From positions 1 through 64,000 of the forward strand of contig CAZUZI010000004.1 in the NCBI GenBank assembly GCA_964625015.1: 64,000 bases of DNA, in the 5' to 3' direction. A model generated the notes under the pieces. It saw only the letters and a list, made by a program, of their open reading frames with translations. It did not search any database and had not been told where the DNA came from. The stretch comes from UBA5209 sp964625015. GTDB taxonomy: Bacteria > Patescibacteriota > Dojkabacteria > SC72. The first letter of the stretch is position 1, and every line of letters begins with the position of its first letter. A program made the translations under genes and the position numbers. This document shows positions 16,247 through 25,503 of this stretch, piece by piece.

Positions 16247-18907
16247 ATGAAGTTTACAATGTCTATGTCAAAGTCTAACAGAAAAAGAAAGGGTATGCCT
16301 ACATCACTAAACAGTTTCAACAGAGTGAGGAAATACAATAGTAGGAATGTAAAAAGGGGTGCACAAAGAGGTATTGTTGGTAATTCTCCAAGTAGTAAAT
16401 TTGATAAATCTAAAGTAAGAAAGATACTTTACATTGGTATTGGTGTCGTATTCTTTCTTGCTTGTGCAGCTTTAATTGCTGTCGGTGTATATCTTAAAGG
16501 ATTACAAAGCTCACTCCCATCTCCTGATCAGTTAGTTGATAGGTCATCTGATCAAAGTACACAGATATTCGATAGGAATGGAGAATTACTTTATACAGTA
16601 TATGGTAATCAAAATAGAGAATTTGTCCCTATTGAGAAGATTCCAGAGCATACCAAGTGGGCTGTTTTAGCCGCTGAAGATATAGAGTTCTATCAGCATA
16701 AAGGACTTGATTACACAGGTATTGCGATGTCAATTATTCAAAATATTAGTAAGGGTTCTATTACAAGAGGTGCAAGTACAATAACTCAGCAATTAGTAAA
16801 GAATACAATCCTTTACGATATTTTGGGAGATGAGATATATAGGCAAACATATTCAAGAAAGATTAAGGAGATACTTGTTACAATGCAGGTAGAACAGACA
16901 TTAACGAAAGATGAGATCTTGCAGATGTATATGAATGAGATTCCTTTAGGTGGTGTTAATTACGGTTTCCAGGCCGCAGCTAATGCGTATTTTGGTAAAG
17001 ATGTTAGTGAATTAACATTGGCCGAGAGTGCATTAATTGCGGGTCTGATACAGAGTCCTGGTGTATATTCTCCTCTTTTTGGTACTGATCCTGAAATGGC
17101 AAAGGTAAGGCAAACATATGTTTTGGATCAGATGCTTAAACATAAGGAGTTAACTGGTGTAACTAAGGAGCAAATTGAAGCAGCAAAAGCAGAGGAGCTA
17201 GTATACAACACTAAGAAGATAGATATTAAAGCTCCACATTTTGTATTCTATGTAAAGCAACAGCTTGAGAAGGAGTATGGTGTTGACCGTGTTGAAAGAG
17301 GAGGACTTAAGGTCACAACTACACTTGACTACTCAACGCAGGAAATTGCTGAAGAAGAAGTTCGTAGAGGTGTAGGTATTATTTCTACTGTTCACAATGG
17401 TGCGGCGGTTGTAATGAATCCTAATACTGGAGAGGTATTGGCAATGGTTGGTTCTGTTGACTATTGGAATGTTGATGATCCAAAAGTTGATGGTAATGTA
17501 AATATTACCACAAGTAATAGACAGGTTGGTTCTTCTGCTAAACCGTATGTATATCTTACTGCGTTTGGTAAGGGGTATGGTCCATGGACATTAGCTCCTG
17601 ATATTAGAATGTCATTTGGAAATTACAAACCTGAGAACTGGGATAATACCTTTGAGGGAATCGGTACTGCAAGAAGAGGTTTGGGTAGATCTAGAAACCT
17701 GCCTTCCGCATATACTTTACAGATGGTTGGTGTAGATGCATTCCTCCAGACTGTAGATAAATTAGGTGTTACAACATTAAAGAATAAGGCAGATTACGGT
17801 CTTGCACTAGCACTTGGAGCTGGAGAGATGAAACTAATAGAGCATGCTGGAGCTTTCAGTGTATTTGCAAATGAGGGAGTAAGAAACGATACAATTTCAA
17901 TACTCAAAGTTGAAGATTCAAAGGGTAATGTTATAAAGGAAGTTACAGAGTTTACAGGTAAGCAGGTTGTAGATGAGAAAGAGATATATCTTCTTAACTA
18001 TATACTTTGTGATTTAGGTGGTCATGGAGATAGAATCGGTGGTACATATACAAGAGTTAAGGGTACGAATGTATGTCTAAAGACTGGTACTACAGATGGC
18101 CCAAAAGACTTAACTGCAGTGATGTATCACAAGAATCTTGTTGTTGCAGTATGGGCTGGAAATAACGATAATACAATTGCAAAGGGTGCTTGGGGTGTTT
18201 CTGTACCATTACCTATCGCGAGTGCAATTACAACAAGGCTTGCAGATAAATATAAGGTGGAATTGTATACAAGGCCATCTGGTATTCTTTCAACTTCTGT
18301 TTGTAGAGATACAGGTGCTGTCCCTGCAGAAGGTGTTAATTGTGAGAAAGAGGCTACTGTATATATTGCAGGTAGACCTCCTCAGACAGATACAAGGGAA
18401 TCTGTTCCTATATGTATCTCAAATGGTCTTGTCCCAACAAATCTTGAGCAAGCAAAATCATTCAATCTTGTACAGTACAAGGTATATATGACTTTCCAAC
18501 TTGAGAATGCTCAACAGAGAAAAGCATATCAAGATTATTTAACTGGTACGGAGAATAGTGCATATATATTTGAGAAACCTGCATCTGGAGTCTGTCCTCT
18601 TCCATTAGGTACGGATAATGCTCCTGTAATTGATTTGGAAAAACCAACTTCTGGACAGTCATTTAAACATAATGAAACAATGGAGATAAAAGGTGGTGTT
18701 AGATTCTTAGAGTCTATATCTGAATTTACAATTACAATAGATTCAGTTCCAGTTGCTGCTACATTAACGAATGGGCAGTTCTCTGTAAGTTATTCATTCA
18801 CTCCAGCATCTGTTGGTAATCATACACTTGTTATAACTGCGAAGGATAACCACGGTAAAATTGGTACAAAGAGTGTACCATTTACTGTTACACTACCTGT
18901 TCTCTAG
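16247..18907 (+). CDS. Bifunctional penicillin-binding protein 1A (GT51 plus transpeptidase)
   Basis: Class A PBP that polymerises and cross-links peptidoglycan outside the membrane. The 886 residues comprise a basic cytoplasmic tail, a membrane anchor at about 61-83, and a GT51 glycosyltransferase with EDIEFYQHKG (catalytic Glu), RGASTITQQLVKN and MQVEQTLTKDEI motifs. The transpeptidase has SSAK (GSSAKPY), SRN and KTGT. A C-terminal Ig-like beta domain from about residue 795 is an addition to the enzyme and may bind wall or surface polymer. It ends with TAG directly against the pheT stop (TAGCTA), leaving no room for a terminator. Confidence 0.95.
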   Translation: MKFTMSMSKSNRKRKGMPTSLNSFNRVRKYNSRNVKRGAQRGIVGNSPSSKFDKSKVRKILYIGIGVVFFLACAALIAVGVYLKGLQSSLPSPDQLVDRSSDQSTQIFDRNGELLYTVYGNQNREFVPIEKIPEHTKWAVLAAEDIEFYQHKGLDYTGIAMSIIQNISKGSITRGASTITQQLVKNTILYDILGDEIYRQTYSRKIKEILVTMQVEQTLTKDEILQMYMNEIPLGGVNYGFQAAANAYFGKDVSELTLAESALIAGLIQSPGVYSPLFGTDPEMAKVRQTYVLDQMLKHKELTGVTKEQIEAAKAEELVYNTKKIDIKAPHFVFYVKQQLEKEYGVDRVERGGLKVTTTLDYSTQEIAEEEVRRGVGIISTVHNGAAVVMNPNTGEVLAMVGSVDYWNVDDPKVDGNVNITTSNRQVGSSAKPYVYLTAFGKGYGPWTLAPDIRMSFGNYKPENWDNTFEGIGTARRGLGRSRNLPSAYTLQMVGVDAFLQTVDKLGVTTLKNKADYGLALALGAGEMKLIEHAGAFSVFANEGVRNDTISILKVEDSKGNVIKEVTEFTGKQVVDEKEIYLLNYILCDLGGHGDRIGGTYTRVKGTNVCLKTGTTDGPKDLTAVMYHKNLVVAVWAGNNDNTIAKGAWGVSVPLPIASAITTRLADKYKVELYTRPSGILSTSVCRDTGAVPAEGVNCEKEATVYIAGRPPQTDTRESVPICISNGLVPTNLEQAKSFNLVQYKVYMTFQLENAQQRKAYQDYLTGTENSAYIFEKPASGVCPLPLGTDNAPVIDLEKPTSGQSFKHNETMEIKGGVRFLESISEFTITIDSVPVAATLTNGQFSVSYSFTPASVGNHTLVITAKDNHGKIGTKSVPFTVTLPVL

Positions 18908-21367
18908 CTATATCTTATTAATTCTATCAGTGAGTTTTTGGATAATCTTCTCTACATCCTTTTTATTAAGGGTTCTATTCATATGTTCAATAGATACTCG
19001 TACTGTAATACTCTTTTTTATATCATCTCTGGCATAAATATCTAAGCATTCGATACTGACTTTTCTATCCTTTGTATCTATTTCATTCAGAATGATATGC
19101 TCTATCTCTTTGTATTCAATATCTCTGTTAACAACAAAGGTAATATCTTGTACAACAGCTGGGTACTTTGAACTCTCTCTAAATTTTTTAATACTTTCTG
19201 ATTTAAGAAGTTTTTCTAAATCGATTTCTAATCCAGCAGAGTATGTTGGTAATTTAAAAGTATCCTTTATATCTTTCTTGAAATCACCCATTATACCGAT
19301 GATTGTATCATTATGAACAATGAGTGCTGCCCCCCTATCATTAAACATTGGTATTAGGTTTAATATCCAAAGTGGAAGATCTCTCTGAGAAGAATTGTTA
19401 AGTAGTTTGTATTCAATATCTTCTATGTTTATTCCGTCAAATACCTTTGTGAGATATCTCTTAACCTCATAGTATGGATTTCCGTCTATGATATTCTCTT
19501 TTGTTGTAAATATGAGAGACATATTCCACTGCTCTCTAGGTACTCCAAATTTATCTAGATCACCTTTCTGATGAGCGATATTAAATTCATACATACATAG
19601 TGTGTTAATATTTCTCTGTACATTCTCTTGTGCTTTTACTAATGCAGAAGAGAGGAGTGATGTTCTCATAAATTCTAAATCTGGTGATAGTGCATTCTTT
19701 ATATGGTATGCCATATTAATATCTTGATTACACTTTTCCATCAGCTTACCACTTATAAAGCTATATGTTTCTATTTCATTTGCTCCAGAGTTAGTAAGTA
19801 TTTTCCTTATTCTAGACTTAAGTTCAATCATCCTATTCTTGTTTGCTGCATTGGCATATCTTAATGGAAGAATTGGATGTATATTTTCATATCCATATAT
19901 TCTTACAATGTCCTCATGTATGTCTTCGGGTATGGAGATGTCCATTCTAAATGAAGGAGTTTTTACTGTTAAATATTCATCACTATCTGTATCTCCGACA
20001 ATTTCATACTCCATGTTAGTAAGTATCGTAGAGATTGTTTCCTTTGAGATATCAATACCAAGGTGTGTATTAAGTTTTGGAATTGACACGGATACAATCT
20101 TTGGTTCGTATTTACTAGGATATATGTCCACAACCCTACTTGCTATTCTACCGTTTGAGAGTTCCTCAATTAGGGTTGCTGTGTATTGAATAATTGGTAG
20201 ACATTTATTTGGATCTAAAGCCTTTGTAAATCGTGTTACAGCATCTGTAAATATACCTAGTGACATTGATGTCTTTCTAATATTGAATCTATCGAAGTTG
20301 GCACATTCTATGACAATTCTCTTTGTATTAATATCGATCTCAGTATCTGTTCCGCCTATTACACCTGCAATAGCTATTGGATTTGTACTATCTGCAATTA
20401 CGAGTACAGAGCTATTTAACTCAACTAAGTTACCATCTAATGTATGAATTTTCTCTCCATCTTTTGCCATTCTAATTACTATTTTTGCACCTTTACTACC
20501 GTTAGGATCACCATTTACAAGTTTGTCATAGTCAAAGGCATGTAATGGTTGACCTACCAAAATGGATATATAGTTGGTTATATCTACGACATTATTTATT
20601 GGTCTAATACCAGACTTTATGAGTATCGACTTTAACCATATGGGGGATTCCGAAATAGTAATATCGTCCATGACTACACCAATATATCTTGGGCATATAG
20701 ATGTGGCACTATTTTCGATTTCGAGTAAGATATCATCACTTTCTCTTATCTGTGTGCCATTTTTGTACCATTCTGGACTATTAAAGGCTATGCCTTTTGT
20801 AGCAGATATTTCTCTTGCTAATCCCAATATACCAAAGAGATCTCCTCTGTTAGTCAAGGCCTTGTTCTCTATGTCTACAACTGTATCATCTAGATTAAAA
20901 TACATTGCAAAGCTCTGTCCAATGACGGCATCATTACTGAGTCTCATTACTCTAGTATGATCACTTCCTAAATTGAGTTCTCTTTCTGAACAAAGCATTC
21001 CATCAGAGAGTACACCTCTCATTTTTACTGGCTTTATTACAAATTCTTCTGATGTACCATATGTAGAAGGTACAATATTACCGGGCTGTATATATGCTGC
21101 TCTATCACCTATTTCCAAACTCCTATCTCCAGCAACTACTTGTATTGTGTCTTGTTGATCAATAGAGATTTTGTATATTGCAAGTTTATCAGCATCCGGA
21201 TGATTCATCTTCTTTGTTATCTGTGCTACATATACCCCTTTGTATGCGTCTGCCCAGTTCTCGATGTTTTCTATCTCCCCTATTCTACTTGAGAGAATAT
21301 TTTTAATATCCTCTAACTCTAGGGAAAGTCCTGTATACTCCTCTATGCTTTTTAAAGGTAACTTCAT
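18908..21367 (-). CDS. pheT: Phenylalanyl-tRNA synthetase beta subunit
   Basis: Pairs with PheS in an alpha2beta2 enzyme. The 819 residues show an N-terminal tRNA-binding OB fold (about 40-150; VYVAQITKKMNHPDADKL), B3/B4 editing domain, B5, a catalytic-like domain (MRTSLLSSALV) and a C-terminal FDX-ACB domain. It starts 4 nt after the pheS stop with no Shine-Dalgarno sequence, suggesting translational coupling. Length is normal, with no sign of decay. Confidence 0.97.
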   Translation of the reverse strand: MKLPLKSIEEYTGLSLELEDIKNILSSRIGEIENIENWADAYKGVYVAQITKKMNHPDADKLAIYKISIDQQDTIQVVAGDRSLEIGDRAAYIQPGNIVPSTYGTSEEFVIKPVKMRGVLSDGMLCSERELNLGSDHTRVMRLSNDAVIGQSFAMYFNLDDTVVDIENKALTNRGDLFGILGLAREISATKGIAFNSPEWYKNGTQIRESDDILLEIENSATSICPRYIGVVMDDITISESPIWLKSILIKSGIRPINNVVDITNYISILVGQPLHAFDYDKLVNGDPNGSKGAKIVIRMAKDGEKIHTLDGNLVELNSSVLVIADSTNPIAIAGVIGGTDTEIDINTKRIVIECANFDRFNIRKTSMSLGIFTDAVTRFTKALDPNKCLPIIQYTATLIEELSNGRIASRVVDIYPSKYEPKIVSVSIPKLNTHLGIDISKETISTILTNMEYEIVGDTDSDEYLTVKTPSFRMDISIPEDIHEDIVRIYGYENIHPILPLRYANAANKNRMIELKSRIRKILTNSGANEIETYSFISGKLMEKCNQDINMAYHIKNALSPDLEFMRTSLLSSALVKAQENVQRNINTLCMYEFNIAHQKGDLDKFGVPREQWNMSLIFTTKENIIDGNPYYEVKRYLTKVFDGINIEDIEYKLLNNSSQRDLPLWILNLIPMFNDRGAALIVHNDTIIGIMGDFKKDIKDTFKLPTYSAGLEIDLEKLLKSESIKKFRESSKYPAVVQDITFVVNRDIEYKEIEHIILNEIDTKDRKVSIECLDIYARDDIKKSITVRVSIEHMNRTLNKKDVEKIIQKLTDRINKI

Positions 21368-21371
21368 ATTT

Positions 21372-22391
21372 TTAGAATTGTCTCAAGAAATTAAGATCAC
21401 CATCTCTAAGTTTTCGAATATCACTTATACCTTTTTTAATTAAGGTAAGTCTATCTAGTCCAACACCCCATGCAAAGCCAGTATATTCCTGTGGGTCTAT
21501 ACCTCCTGCGGTTAGTACATTTGGGTGTATCATTCCACATCCCATTAATTCTATCCAACCTGTATATCCACATGTAGAGCATCCTCTTTTTGAGCAGAAT
21601 GGGCAGCTTATTATGAATTCAGCATCTGGTTCTGTAAATGGGAAATATGAAGGTTGTATTTTTATTTCTAGTGTTGTTTCTAAATATTTCTCTAAATATT
21701 CTTTGATAACAGCCATCATATTTGCGAATGATATCCCTTTGTCGACATATACGCCCTCTATCTGATAGAAAGTATGTTCATGACTTGCATCTGTTGCTTC
21801 ATTTCTGAAACATCTACCAGGTAGTACTACTCTGATTGGTGGTGGTCCAAATCTTCTTAATGCCCTATTTTGCATTGTAGATGTATGTGCAGGTAAAACA
21901 AAGTTGTCATCTGTCCAGAATGTGTCATACATATCTCTAGCGGGATGTCCTTTTGGGAAGTTTAAGCTCTCAAACATATGGAAATCATCGTCTAACTGTC
22001 TGCTTTCTAATATATCAAATCCCATTCTTTGGAATATGTCTAAGATCTTTTCTAATTCTTGCTGTAGTGGATGTGAAGATCCAGGTAGATCTAATATCCT
22101 TGGTCTCTTATCTATTTTTGTATTTACATCAAATGGTGCCGTGGGGTCTATTGTTGATATATTTTCTTCTATACTATCTTTCCTATTGTTAATATTCTCT
22201 TCGATTAATTTCTTTATTTCATTTAACTGCTTTCCATATTCAGCCTTTTCGTCTTTTGGAATATCTTTTATGCTTTGGAATAGCTCTGTTAAAATACCGT
22301 TTTTAGATATATATTTCTGTTTTAATTCTGAACCTTGTAATGAGTGTATATCCTCATCTATTTGTTTAAGTACTTTTGACAAATCTTTCAT
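21372..22391 (-). CDS. pheS: Phenylalanyl-tRNA synthetase alpha subunit
   Basis: The catalytic subunit: 339 residues with an N-terminal coiled coil (about 1-85), motif 2 FRNEATDASHEHTFYQ, a Cys4 knuckle (CPFCSKRGCSTCGYTGW) often present in bacterial PheS, and motif 3 FAWGVGLDRL. First gene of a pheST pair. The 95 bp upstream hold no clean -10 at the leaderless distance, so its promoter is uncertain. Confidence 0.97.
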   Translation of the reverse strand: MKDLSKVLKQIDEDIHSLQGSELKQKYISKNGILTELFQSIKDIPKDEKAEYGKQLNEIKKLIEENINNRKDSIEENISTIDPTAPFDVNTKIDKRPRILDLPGSSHPLQQELEKILDIFQRMGFDILESRQLDDDFHMFESLNFPKGHPARDMYDTFWTDDNFVLPAHTSTMQNRALRRFGPPPIRVVLPGRCFRNEATDASHEHTFYQIEGVYVDKGISFANMMAVIKEYLEKYLETTLEIKIQPSYFPFTEPDAEFIISCPFCSKRGCSTCGYTGWIELMGCGMIHPNVLTAGGIDPQEYTGFAWGVGLDRLTLIKKGISDIRKLRDGDLNFLRQF

Positions 22392-22460
22392 ATATACGAA
22401 TGTCAGTTTATGGTATGAGTATACAATATTGTGGGGTATAGAGTAAAACAGAAGTTGGAT

Positions 22461-22487
22461 ACTGGGGGATCTCCTAAATTACCCAGT
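22461..22487 (-). terminator. Hairpin after the radical SAM gene
   Basis: ACTGGG (22461-22466) pairs with CCCAGT (22482-22487) around a 15-nt loop. It begins in the stop codon of the 24-codon ORF. The following T-run is weak, so it is a possible terminator only. Confidence 0.35.
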
Positions 22488-22561
22488 TAGTGTTGAGAAC
22501 TTCTAGAAGCACATTTTGTACAGTTGTAAACTTTTGAACTACTTTTTATTGCTTTTATCAT
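22487..22561 (-). CDS. Possible 24-residue CxxC peptide overlapping the radical SAM gene
   Basis: A short ORF starts at ATG 22561 inside the 3' end of the radical SAM gene, overlaps it by 23 nt in another frame, and stops at TAA 22487. The product is basic and ends VYNCTKCASRSSQH, with two Cys in a CxxC. Size, Cys content and position fit a minimal ribosomal-peptide precursor for the adjacent radical SAM/SPASM enzyme. A 24-codon ORF can also arise by chance in AT-rich DNA, and no Shine-Dalgarno sequence is present. Confidence 0.35.
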   Translation of the reverse strand: MIKAIKSSSKVYNCTKCASRSSQH

Positions 22562-23780
22562 ATTTGACACCTCCTTTTTTGAGATTTTCTGCACAGTATT
22601 CTAGTGCGTCTTTCATGAATACTGGTTGTTTTAAAGGATCCCCCGTTTCTGAATAGTTGTTTCCTATGCAAAAGTTATATGATTTGCAATCTTTACATAG
22701 GTCTTTAACTCTGTATTTGACTGAATCTTTCATTCTTTTCCCAAGATATATCTCTTTTAATGTTTCTTTTGTTAAGAAGATATTTCCTACAATTCTTGGA
22801 TACTGACTACAAGGGAATACACTTCCATCTGCAACTATCGAAAAAACGGATATGCCTGCCACACAAAGTGGGCTGTTTTCGTCATTGTACTCACATGTAA
22901 TTAAGTAATCAGGATTTTCCTGCATATATGTAAGTAGTTTTTCCTTTGATATATTTAAATCAGATTTATTTGTTCTTTCTGAGTAATATTCATTAAATAT
23001 TGGCCAAGAAAAGTCTTGGTATACTTTCTTTTTATTGAAATAATTTTTTAATTCGTGTCTGTCATTGTAGTTTAATTTCATTAATGGGGTTGCAGCCTCT
23101 ATATATAGCCCTAGACCTTTTAGTTTATCAATGTTTTTAAGAGATCTTTCAAGAGATCCACTCTTTCTTGTTATATCATCATGAACAGAATTCTTAAGTG
23201 AATATATTGAAACTTGTATTCTAGCTATTTTATACCCATTCTTTTTGTATTCTGCTATTTCGTCTGGAATTATTTGTAGGGAGGAGAAAATTTCTATTAA
23301 CATGTCATATTTTTTACATGCATTTAGGAAATAAGAAAGGTTCTTTGAAATTAATGGTTCTCCACCAGTTAATACAATCAAAAATATTCCCATGTTATGA
23401 ATTTGCTTTATTAAATCCTCAACTTCCTCTTTTGATAGATTCTCTATACCTTTTATTTCCGAGGATTTATGTTCCTCAGAAGTTATATAACAATGTTTAC
23501 AATCTAAAACACATCTTCTGGTTATCTCAATGTTTACTATTGTAGGGAAATTAAACTCAGAACCCAAATCAACTAGTTTAGATCGGAACTCTCTTGATGA
23601 GATATCTTTTTTTGTAATTTGAAATGTCTCTAAAATTTCTTTATCTATTCCATCAGAATCTGTATCTGGAAGGTTTTTGAAGTCATGATTTGATAATGTG
23701 ACAATCTTGGAAGAGTATGGATTCAAGATATGGGTATACTCTCCTACTGTTCGTATTATTAGACCTTTTGGTAATGTCAT
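22539..23780 (-). CDS. Radical SAM/SPASM protein, peptide-maturase type
   Basis: A 413-residue protein. Residues 1-72 look like a small PqqD/RRE-type domain (EYTHILNPYSSKIVTLS). The radical SAM core has the 4Fe-4S motif C90-x3-C94-x2-C97 (CVLDCKHC) and SAM-binding GGEP at 139-142. The C-terminal SPASM region has C306, G319-x4-C324, C362-x2-C365-x5-C371 and C396, so auxiliary clusters are likely, although the usual Cys three residues after C371 is missing. SPASM enzymes mostly modify peptides (RiPP maturases) or anchor anaerobic sulfatase maturation; no sulfatase is nearby. A leaderless-type TATACT box precedes it and a tiny CxxC ORF overlaps its end. Confidence 0.9.
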   Translation of the reverse strand: MTLPKGLIIRTVGEYTHILNPYSSKIVTLSNHDFKNLPDTDSDGIDKEILETFQITKKDISSREFRSKLVDLGSEFNFPTIVNIEITRRCVLDCKHCYITSEEHKSSEIKGIENLSKEEVEDLIKQIHNMGIFLIVLTGGEPLISKNLSYFLNACKKYDMLIEIFSSLQIIPDEIAEYKKNGYKIARIQVSIYSLKNSVHDDITRKSGSLERSLKNIDKLKGLGLYIEAATPLMKLNYNDRHELKNYFNKKKVYQDFSWPIFNEYYSERTNKSDLNISKEKLLTYMQENPDYLITCEYNDENSPLCVAGISVFSIVADGSVFPCSQYPRIVGNIFLTKETLKEIYLGKRMKDSVKYRVKDLCKDCKSYNFCIGNNYSETGDPLKQPVFMKDALEYCAENLKKGGVKYDKSNKK

Positions 23781-23787
23781 CCTTCGT

Positions 23788-23793
23788 AGTATA
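23788..23793 (-). promoter_or_regulatory. -10 box TATACT, radical SAM gene
   Basis: The spacer to ATG 23780 is 7 nt. It shares four bases with the -10 box of the divergent gene within the palindrome AGTATACT. Confidence 0.6.
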
Positions 23794-23795
23794 CT
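23790..23795 (+). promoter_or_regulatory. -10 box TATACT, divergent methylase gene
   Basis: The spacer to ATG 23804 is 8 nt. The overlap with the opposing -10 means the two polymerases cannot open both promoters at once. Confidence 0.6.
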
Positions 23796-23803
23796 ATAGC
23801 AAT

Positions 23804-24562
23804 ATGTCTAATTCAACGTATAAAATAAAAGTTTTGCGTGGCACAAGTGATTATGTCAAGCAGGAATTATTAACCAAATATCCAAAAGTATCTATAGTTG
23901 ATATTAAGCCAGAAGAGATTAAATTCATCTCTGATATTATGGATGTTGAAGTGTTTCGTAACTTGTACTCCCCTACTCATATAACAAATCCAAATGGAAA
24001 AACTATTAATTTGTCCAGAAGAGATTGGAGAAAAGCATATGTATCTGCTGGTATAAATCCATCTGTTGCTTATATTATGTGTATGATTGCAGAGCTCGAT
24101 AAAGATGATATTGTATATGATCCTTTTTGTGGAAGTTCAACTATACCCATAACAGCATTTAAGTATTTTGATGTAAAAAGGGTATTGGCATCGGATATTA
24201 GCGGAAAAGCACTTCTCTCAAGCAGATTAAACTTCACTATAGCTAAAGTACCCAAAGAAAAATATAAATTGTTTAGAAGTGATATATCGAAAGTAATTTT
24301 GAATAAGCAGAATATTGATAAAATAATTACAAACTTACCTTTTGGTATAAGGGTTGGTACGCATGAACAGAATATCCTCTTATACTCATCATTAGAAAGA
24401 TTGGCAAACAAACTTCTTCGAAAGAAAGGGCAGATAATTCTACTCAGTCAGGAGAAAACATTAGTTAGAAACACATTTAAAGATTGGAAAGTAAAAAATA
24501 TACTTCGTGTTGACGAAGGAGGTCTACTACCAGAAATATTCCTGATTGAAAGAAAATCTTAA
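23804..24562 (+). CDS. Trm14/RlmL-like RNA guanine-N2 methyltransferase
   Basis: The start at ATG 23804 follows the -10 box; a longer frame from 23717 would run back through the divergent gene. The product has 252 residues. The C-terminal Rossmann domain carries DPFCGSSTIPI (SAM site) and NLPFG (catalytic N-L/P-P-F/Y motif of N2-guanine methylases), as in the UPF0020/Trm14 group acting on tRNA or 23S rRNA. The N-terminal 90 residues are too short for a full THUMP-plus-NFLD module and were not recognised. The stop overlaps the rplT stop (TTAA). Confidence 0.82.
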   Translation: MSNSTYKIKVLRGTSDYVKQELLTKYPKVSIVDIKPEEIKFISDIMDVEVFRNLYSPTHITNPNGKTINLSRRDWRKAYVSAGINPSVAYIMCMIAELDKDDIVYDPFCGSSTIPITAFKYFDVKRVLASDISGKALLSSRLNFTIAKVPKEKYKLFRSDISKVILNKQNIDKIITNLPFGIRVGTHEQNILLYSSLERLANKLLRKKGQIILLSQEKTLVRNTFKDWKVKNILRVDEGGLLPEIFLIERKS

Positions 24563-24897
24563 AGAGACTTAACTATAAAGGAAAATACTTCTGGATTATT
24601 TACTGCAATATCAGCTAATACTTTTCTATCTAACTCAATATTCTTTTTCTTCATACCACCGATAAGATCTTTATACTGGATACCGTTATTCTTAGCAGCT
24701 GCATTTAATTTCTGTATCCATACATTTCTGAATTGTGAAGCTCTTCTCTGTCTATGAGCATATGCATATTTACCAGCATGCATATATGCCTCGTGTGCAA
24801 CCTTATACAGTCTGTTTTTTGTCATTCTGTATCCCTTAGTTGCCTTTAGAACTTTATTATGTCTTCTTTTTCTTACTATTCCACCCTTTACTCTCAT
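24559..24897 (-). CDS. rplT: Ribosomal protein L20
   Basis: A 112-residue basic protein starting MRVKGGIVRKRRHNKVLKA, with the L20 helical region MTKNRLYKVAHEAYMHAGKYA. It binds 23S rRNA early in 50S assembly. Last gene of thrS-infC-rpmI-rplT, 7 nt after rpmI. I see no L20-type autoregulatory leader, but part of the operon is masked by N. Confidence 0.98.
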   Translation of the reverse strand: MRVKGGIVRKRRHNKVLKATKGYRMTKNRLYKVAHEAYMHAGKYAYAHRQRRASQFRNVWIQKLNAAAKNNGIQYKDLIGGMKKKNIELDRKVLADIAVNNPEVFSFIVKSL

Positions 24898-24904
24898 TTC
24901 TCTA

Positions 24905-25120
24905 TTAGTTCAAGTTAACGATTTTTCTTCTTAATCTCTTTTCAGTAGTTGAGAATACAATGTTATCAGAAGATTGTCTTCTCTTTGATCTTGAAGATCT
25001 CTTAGTCTTGAGGTGACCCTTGTGACTTTGATTATACATCATCTTTGCTTTCCTATTTCCCTTAGGATTGGATAGCTTAATTCTCTTTACTGCTGTTTTG
25101 TTTGTTTTTTGTCGTGCCAT
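24905..25120 (-). CDS. rpmI: Ribosomal protein L35
   Basis: A 71-residue, very basic protein (KQKTNKTAVKRIKL region, SHKGHLKTKRSSRSKRR), typical of L35. Its ATG lies inside infC: the two genes overlap by 44 nt in different frames, so L35 synthesis is probably coupled to IF-3 translation. Confidence 0.95.
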   Translation of the reverse strand: MARQKTNKTAVKRIKLSNPKGNRKAKMMYNQSHKGHLKTKRSSRSKRRQSSDNIVFSTTEKRLRRKIVNLN

Positions 25121-25475
25121 TCTTTTTAAATGTAATGGATATTCTATTTCCTTCTATCTTTGGTTCAGGCTCGATACTACCATATTCACTAAAATTATTC
25201 AATATATCATTGAACACTGCCATNNNNNNNNNNNNNNNNNNNNNNNNNNNNNNNNNNNNNNNNNNNNNNNNNNNNNNNNNNNNNNNNNNNNNNNNNNNNN
25301 NNNNNNNNNNNNNNNNNNNNNNNTCTGCCTCAGAAGCTAGTCTTCTTGCTTCTATTGTACTCACCTTGCCTAAATTATTTCCATCTTGATCAATTACTAA
25401 AACATCTGGAACCCTAATCCATTCATTTATCTTTGCATGTACTTCTTTATTTACTCTCTGATTGTTAAAATCCAT
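25077..25475 (-). CDS. infC: Translation initiation factor IF-3, gapped
   Basis: The N-terminal part (NQRVNKEVHAKINEWIRVP, then VIDQDGNNLGKVST) and the C-terminal part (PEPKIEGNRISITFKK) are IF-3. The N block at 25224-25323 removes most of the linker and C-terminal domain; both parts are in the same frame across it. About 98 residues are visible of about 170 expected. IF-3 prevents premature 70S formation and checks the start codon. The Asn/Lys-rich tail of 14 residues is encoded by the region shared with rpmI. Confidence 0.93.
   Translation of the reverse strand: MDFNNQRVNKEVHAKINEWIRVPDVLVIDQDGNNLGKVSTIEARRLASEAXXXXXXXXXXXXXXXXXXXXXXXXXXXXXXXXXXMAVFNDILNNFSEYGSIEPEPKIEGNRISITFKKNGTTKNKQNSSKEN
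25224..25323. other. Assembly gap (100 N) within infC
   Basis: A normal IF-3 would need more than 33 codons here, so the gap is probably longer than shown. Confidence 0.9.
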
Positions 25476-25503
25476 TTATGTATATTTATAGTTATTAATT
25501 TAA

